Source: Rhizomicrobium palustre
GTDB taxonomy: Bacteria; Pseudomonadota; Alphaproteobacteria; Micropepsales; Micropepsaceae
Assembly (NCBI RefSeq): GCF_011761565.1
Contig: NZ_JAASRM010000001.1
Coordinates: forward strand, 124,139-188,138
Direction of reading: 5' to 3'
DNA: 64,000 nt
Below are positions 60,431 to 64,000 of the stretch, in pieces. The notes beneath the pieces are model-generated. The model was not told where the DNA came from and made no database searches. It saw only the letters and a list, made by a program, of their open reading frames with translations. A program made the position numbers and the translations under genes. The stretch's first letter is position 1, and every line of letters begins with the position of its first letter.

Positions 60431-63400
60431 TCAGAAGAGGGAACGGAACACGAGTGAGAACCTGCGGTCGGCTTCCACCCAGTTACGCTGGGGGTGATAG
60501 TCGGAGGTACCGTTGTCCGCGTAATATTTGGCGCCCGTGATGTTGGTGATCTGGACGCCAACTTTGTAATGCTCCCAGAAGCTATACAAAATGGACCCAT
60601 CGAGCTGGCCATAGTTCTCCACCCAAGCGGGCTGCTTGCTGTCCGCGTCCGAAGTCGCTGACAGGTATTTGGAGCGCCAGTTCCATGCGAAACGCGCGTC
60701 GATGTCGTACTTGGAGTACAAAAGCGCAAGATTGTAGGTGTCGTTCGACATGCCTTCAATCGGAAGCTTCGAGCTTTGGGCGAAGGCGGTGGCGGACGTA
60801 TTGCTGATATCGCCCGAGCCGTTCACGCCACCCGAATTGTAGATCTTGGTGTAGTTCGCCTCGACACCAAGCCCGCCAAAGATGCCAGGCAGTTGATCAT
60901 AGAATTGCTGGTACCCGAGTTCGAAACCCTCGATCTTGCCCTTTTTGCCGTTGATGGTGGTGGTGTAATTGAAGCTCATCGCCTGGCCAGACGTCGGATG
61001 GACGATGGTTTCTTTCACCGTCGCCGAATGGAAGTAATCCGACAGGTCCTTGTGGAACACCGAGAAGGTCAGCGACCCTGTCGGTGCGAAGTACCATTCG
61101 ATGCTGGCATCGTAGTTGTTGGCCCGCATCGGCTTCAGGCTCGGGTTCCCGCCCGAACCCGACGGATCCGCGTTCCAGATGCCCTTTTGATAAGTGTTCG
61201 CGTCATAGAAATTGAAGTTCAGCGACGCGCTGGAGTTCATAGAGGCGAAGTCCGGACGGACGATGGTCTGAGAATACGCCAGTCGCGCTTGCAGCTTGTC
61301 GTTCAAATGCGCGATCAAATTGAAGCTCGGCGTGATATCTGTATAGCCGTTGGACATGGCCGGGCGGGCAATCGTGGCGCCTTGTCCGGCGATACCGCCA
61401 AGGAATTGCACTGCTTTGTTGTAGTCGGCGCACGTCGTGACCGTCTTTTTGTCGTTTGGAACTTCGCCCACTGTGCAGGTGCGGTTCAGGTAAGGCATGA
61501 CCAGCAAGCCGCCACCGACCTGATCTTCGGTGCGGATGATGCGCACGCCGATATTACCGTCGATCGGGATGTCAGCCCCAAAGAGCGAGTCGACCGCATA
61601 GTTGAACTGAGCGTAGCCTGCGTAGGTCTGTTCCTTGATTGTGCTGCTGCGGTTACCGGAGCTATTGCTGCCTTTGGCGTTCTGATAGGCATTGAGGCAG
61701 GTCACATCGGCGCCGGTACATCCGGCTACCGCCGCAAACGGAATCCAGCGCTGCCAGTTCTGGTCGTTGCCGTTGGCGGCCAACTCGACCGAGGAAAGAA
61801 GCTTATAAGAGTCGAGTGTATTCATCCTTGCGAAGGACGTGCTGGGGAGCCACAGGCTCGGCATGGAATTGCCCAGGATCTGCGCGTAATTGAAATACTC
61901 CGCCTGCTCGTTGACCTTGGCCATGGTGCCGGTAGCGGTAGTATAGGTCACGCCGTCAGCCGCCGCGAAGGAACAATTGCTGCCGGCTTTGCAGCCGATG
62001 GTGCCATCGAGATAGGCCAGACCATCGCCTTGCCATGTTTGGGTCAGAGCACCCCAGTTATAGCCCGCTTGCCGAGTGACCGAGAGTTTCTGCTCGGTGC
62101 GGAAACCAGTATCGACGCTCTTGATGATGCCAAACAGGCCATTGCCGGGCAGCTTGTAACTGGCATCGAGACGGGCGTTGAAAGCGTGGGCCGAGTCGTA
62201 CTCAAGGTGGTCCATCGCTGCGCTCCAGTAGTAATTACTCCTCTTGGAGAGAGTACTGGGGCTTGTGTAGGTGATTTTCGGATCGCCACTCGAGACATCG
62301 ATTGTATAGGTCGGCTTGTCCTTTGCCGTCGTATACAAAGTCATACCTGTTTGGGTCGAATCCGATTCCACAAACTGCACGTCGGCCGTGATTTCCAAGG
62401 AATCGGTCGGATTGTATTTGGCGTTGAGGCTGAAATCACTGGAGCGGTTATGGCCATAGCCGGCGCCCGTATCGAAATCGTTTAGGCTTGACTGGCTGCT
62501 ATACCAGTTCCCAGCACTGTCGAACTTTCCAGCCTTGAACTGATCGCCACTGATATTCACGGATACATAATGTTCGAGATTTTGGTGATTGGCTAAGGAG
62601 TTCAAGCCGCTAAGTGTGAACTCCAGCTTATCGCTCGGACGCCATTGCAGCACGAGATCGGCGGCGAGGCGCTGCTGATGATAATCGAGCTGGCGATAGT
62701 CCCATCCCTTCGGTCCCATCAACCGGCCAGCGGTAGCGCTGACAGGCTCCGCCATGCAGGTGTCATAGCCGGTATCGGTCAGGCTCTTTCGATCCAAGCT
62801 GGCGCTTGACATGTCCCAACAGTCATAGGTGGCGAGCCGGATGCCTGTGGTGCGGGTACGTTGATCCTGCCAGTCGACGGAGGCCAGAATGCCAATTTCG
62901 CCGATCCCCGTGTTCCAGCGATTGCTATACAATCCGTTGACGGAAGGCACCATGCGGTCGGACAGATTGCCATAGGTGAGGTCGCCCGAGACGGCGATCA
63001 TCTGGCCATCCTGGTCAAAAGGCTTGCGGGTCTTCAGATCGATCACGCCGCCAACGCCACCTTCAATCATTTTGGCGGTCGGGCTCTTATAAACATCAAC
63101 ACCGGACAACAGATCAGCCGACACGTCCGAGAAGTTCAAGGAACGGCCATTGATAGCGGTGAATTCATCATGCCCGTTGACCAGCGATTTCACCCACGCA
63201 AGGCCGCGGATCATAATCGAAGTATTGATAGAGCCCATCGCGACGAGATTGTTTCCTGCATCGTTGCGGGTAAGCGTCACACCGGGAACACGCTGCAATG
63301 CTTCGGAAACGTTACGATCCGGAAGTGCGCCAATGTCGACGGCAGAGATCGAATCCACAACTTGATCAGAGTTCTGTTTGATGGCTTGCGCCGACTGCAA

Positions 63401-63529
63401 ACTGGCACGGATGCCTGTCACCGTCACGGTTTCGACCTGCTGCGCCAATACAGGGCTAGCGGCCATAATTGCCAAAATACTGGCGGACAGCCAAAGACTG
63501 CCACGGATTGACGTAGATGATTGAGTCAT
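60431..63529 (-). CDS. TonB-dependent receptor of the glycan-use locus
   Basis: A 1032-residue receptor. ATG 63529 follows GGGAGG at 7 bases and begins a signal peptide (SLWLSASILAIMAASPVLAQ). The TonB-box region is VETVTVTGIRASLQSAQAIK; the plug has LPDRNVSEALQRVPGVTLTR and SIMIRGLAWVKSLVNG, EGGVGGVIDLKTRKPF. The barrel is long and rich in aromatic and asparagine residues and ends in RFSLVFRSLF with a C-terminal phenylalanine. This is the Caulobacter-type sugar receptor class. It is followed by a strong terminator, then sulfotransferase, LytS/LytTR and four glycosidases on the same strand, so it probably imports the oligosaccharides those enzymes act on. Confidence 0.93.
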   Translation of the reverse strand: MTQSSTSIRGSLWLSASILAIMAASPVLAQQVETVTVTGIRASLQSAQAIKQNSDQVVDSISAVDIGALPDRNVSEALQRVPGVTLTRNDAGNNLVAMGSINTSIMIRGLAWVKSLVNGHDEFTAINGRSLNFSDVSADLLSGVDVYKSPTAKMIEGGVGGVIDLKTRKPFDQDGQMIAVSGDLTYGNLSDRMVPSVNGLYSNRWNTGIGEIGILASVDWQDQRTRTTGIRLATYDCWDMSSASLDRKSLTDTGYDTCMAEPVSATAGRLMGPKGWDYRQLDYHQQRLAADLVLQWRPSDKLEFTLSGLNSLANHQNLEHYVSVNISGDQFKAGKFDSAGNWYSSQSSLNDFDTGAGYGHNRSSDFSLNAKYNPTDSLEITADVQFVESDSTQTGMTLYTTAKDKPTYTIDVSSGDPKITYTSPSTLSKRSNYYWSAAMDHLEYDSAHAFNARLDASYKLPGNGLFGIIKSVDTGFRTEQKLSVTRQAGYNWGALTQTWQGDGLAYLDGTIGCKAGSNCSFAAADGVTYTTATGTMAKVNEQAEYFNYAQILGNSMPSLWLPSTSFARMNTLDSYKLLSSVELAANGNDQNWQRWIPFAAVAGCTGADVTCLNAYQNAKGSNSSGNRSSTIKEQTYAGYAQFNYAVDSLFGADIPIDGNIGVRIIRTEDQVGGGLLVMPYLNRTCTVGEVPNDKKTVTTCADYNKAVQFLGGIAGQGATIARPAMSNGYTDITPSFNLIAHLNDKLQARLAYSQTIVRPDFASMNSSASLNFNFYDANTYQKGIWNADPSGSGGNPSLKPMRANNYDASIEWYFAPTGSLTFSVFHKDLSDYFHSATVKETIVHPTSGQAMSFNYTTTINGKKGKIEGFELGYQQFYDQLPGIFGGLGVEANYTKIYNSGGVNGSGDISNTSATAFAQSSKLPIEGMSNDTYNLALLYSKYDIDARFAWNWRSKYLSATSDADSKQPAWVENYGQLDGSILYSFWEHYKVGVQITNITGAKYYADNGTSDYHPQRNWVEADRRFSLVFRSLF

Positions 63530-64000
63530 TGTTTTCCTCCCAGCTCGGCGACTGCTGCCGCCCGCATTTTTCTGACTCTTTGACTGCACCGGCGCTCGCA
63601 AATCGCCACGAGCGACGCCTTCCAGTTTCAAGTTGAGTTAACCGGCGATCCTCATTTGGCTGTTTTGAACCAGCCACGAATGTCTGTTGCGGCTAGCAGA
63701 AGCACCGAAATTTCTGCTCGGCCTGAGCTGCACGGTTCCCATGTCTATCGACACCTCGCTACATCCCTATCCCCTCCAATGTCCCAAGCACGCGAAATGC
63801 GTAAGCGCTGTCAGCCGCGTGCGCGCCATTCTTTCAGATGCAAGCAGTCCCTCTTCGTCCGTCCCGCGTGCGCCGTGTCTTAAGGCTTCATGGCGCGTTT
63901 TCTTTGGTATGATAATTGTGCCGCCCAGTTGCCTGCGCCGAAAAATGTTCCAGGGCGGACTAGTGCTTTGCAGGGCGGTTTTTTGTTGGTGCGAAGCGGC
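63530..64000. other. Upstream region of the TonB receptor, no gene seen
   Basis: About 470 bp without a supported gene. It must hold the receptor promoter on the minus strand. At 63942-63959, AAAATGTTCCAGGGCGGA matches 16 of 18 bases of a word upstream of the glycosidase operon. Near the right edge, CCGCCC and two GGGCGG copies are followed by TTTTTT on the plus strand, possibly a terminator of a transcript that ends at the window edge. Confidence 0.45.

Noticed and set aside
60776..62485. A 569-codon plus-strand frame over the last TonB receptor
   Set aside because: Antisense to a receptor with clear plug and barrel. Composition is typical of shadow frames and there is no start signal.
1..64000. 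CRISPR arrays, tRNA or rRNA genes, prophage or a complete insertion sequence
   Set aside because: No regularly spaced repeats, no tRNA-like cloverleaf, no rRNA sequence, and no transposase, integrase or phage structural gene were seen on either strand.

Overview
The window looks like chromosomal DNA of a GC-rich alphaproteobacterium, probably a versatile heterotroph of the Rhizomicrobium/Caulobacterales kind. The grounds are three large TonB-dependent receptors, a FecI/FecR/receptor signalling set, an NdvB-type cyclic beta-1,2-glucan synthase, a CheB/CheR hybrid kinase, and at least one promoter that fits the alphaproteobacterial general-stress sigma factor EcfG exactly (GGAAC-N16-CGTT). I see no rRNA, tRNA, CRISPR array, prophage or complete insertion sequence. 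The genus is an inference.

Layout. 1-1.3 kb: amidohydrolase, XapX and isochorismatase-type hydrolase operon. 1.4-10.5 kb (all minus): ECF sigma factor, FecR anti-sigma, a receptor with an STN signalling domain, a second receptor, a clear intrinsic terminator, and an exported alkaline phosphatase; this reads as a surface-signalled uptake locus. 10.8-15.2 kb: a 1463-residue CheB-CheR-PAS-kinase-REC-REC-LuxR fusion. 15.3-36 kb: a stress and envelope island holding Dps, SYLF and PRC-barrel proteins, an alcohol dehydrogenase, several small proteins, a DUF883 protein, an Rmf-like protein, a cold-shock protein, the giant glucan synthase, a type III polyketide synthase, hemerythrin, a 17M-like stress protein, a DUF1003 protein, a fatty acid desaturase and OmpA. 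37.6-40.9 kb: a DesK-like kinase whose response regulator is cut off and joined tail to tail to a truncated CoA-transferase, then a GntR regulator. 41-47.6 kb: an RND efflux pair divergent from its OmpR-type two-component system. 48-63.5 kb: a polysaccharide-use locus with TonB receptor, TPR-sulfotransferase, LytS/LytTR pair and four exported glycosidases (GH39, GH29, GH2, GH42).

The most interesting signal is a 17-bp motif, GAGTAnnTTCCGAAnCT, found nine times and only between 15.2 and 36 kb. Nearly always it points at a stress or envelope gene 80-135 bp downstream. It is not the EcfG consensus, which occurs separately at 33.96-34.07 kb. In two cases the motif overlaps the stop codon of the preceding gene. 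One copy drives no visible gene but faces a hairpin plus T-run about 110 bp away, suggesting a small RNA. Together these suggest a second, apparently uncharacterised stress regulon beside EcfG.
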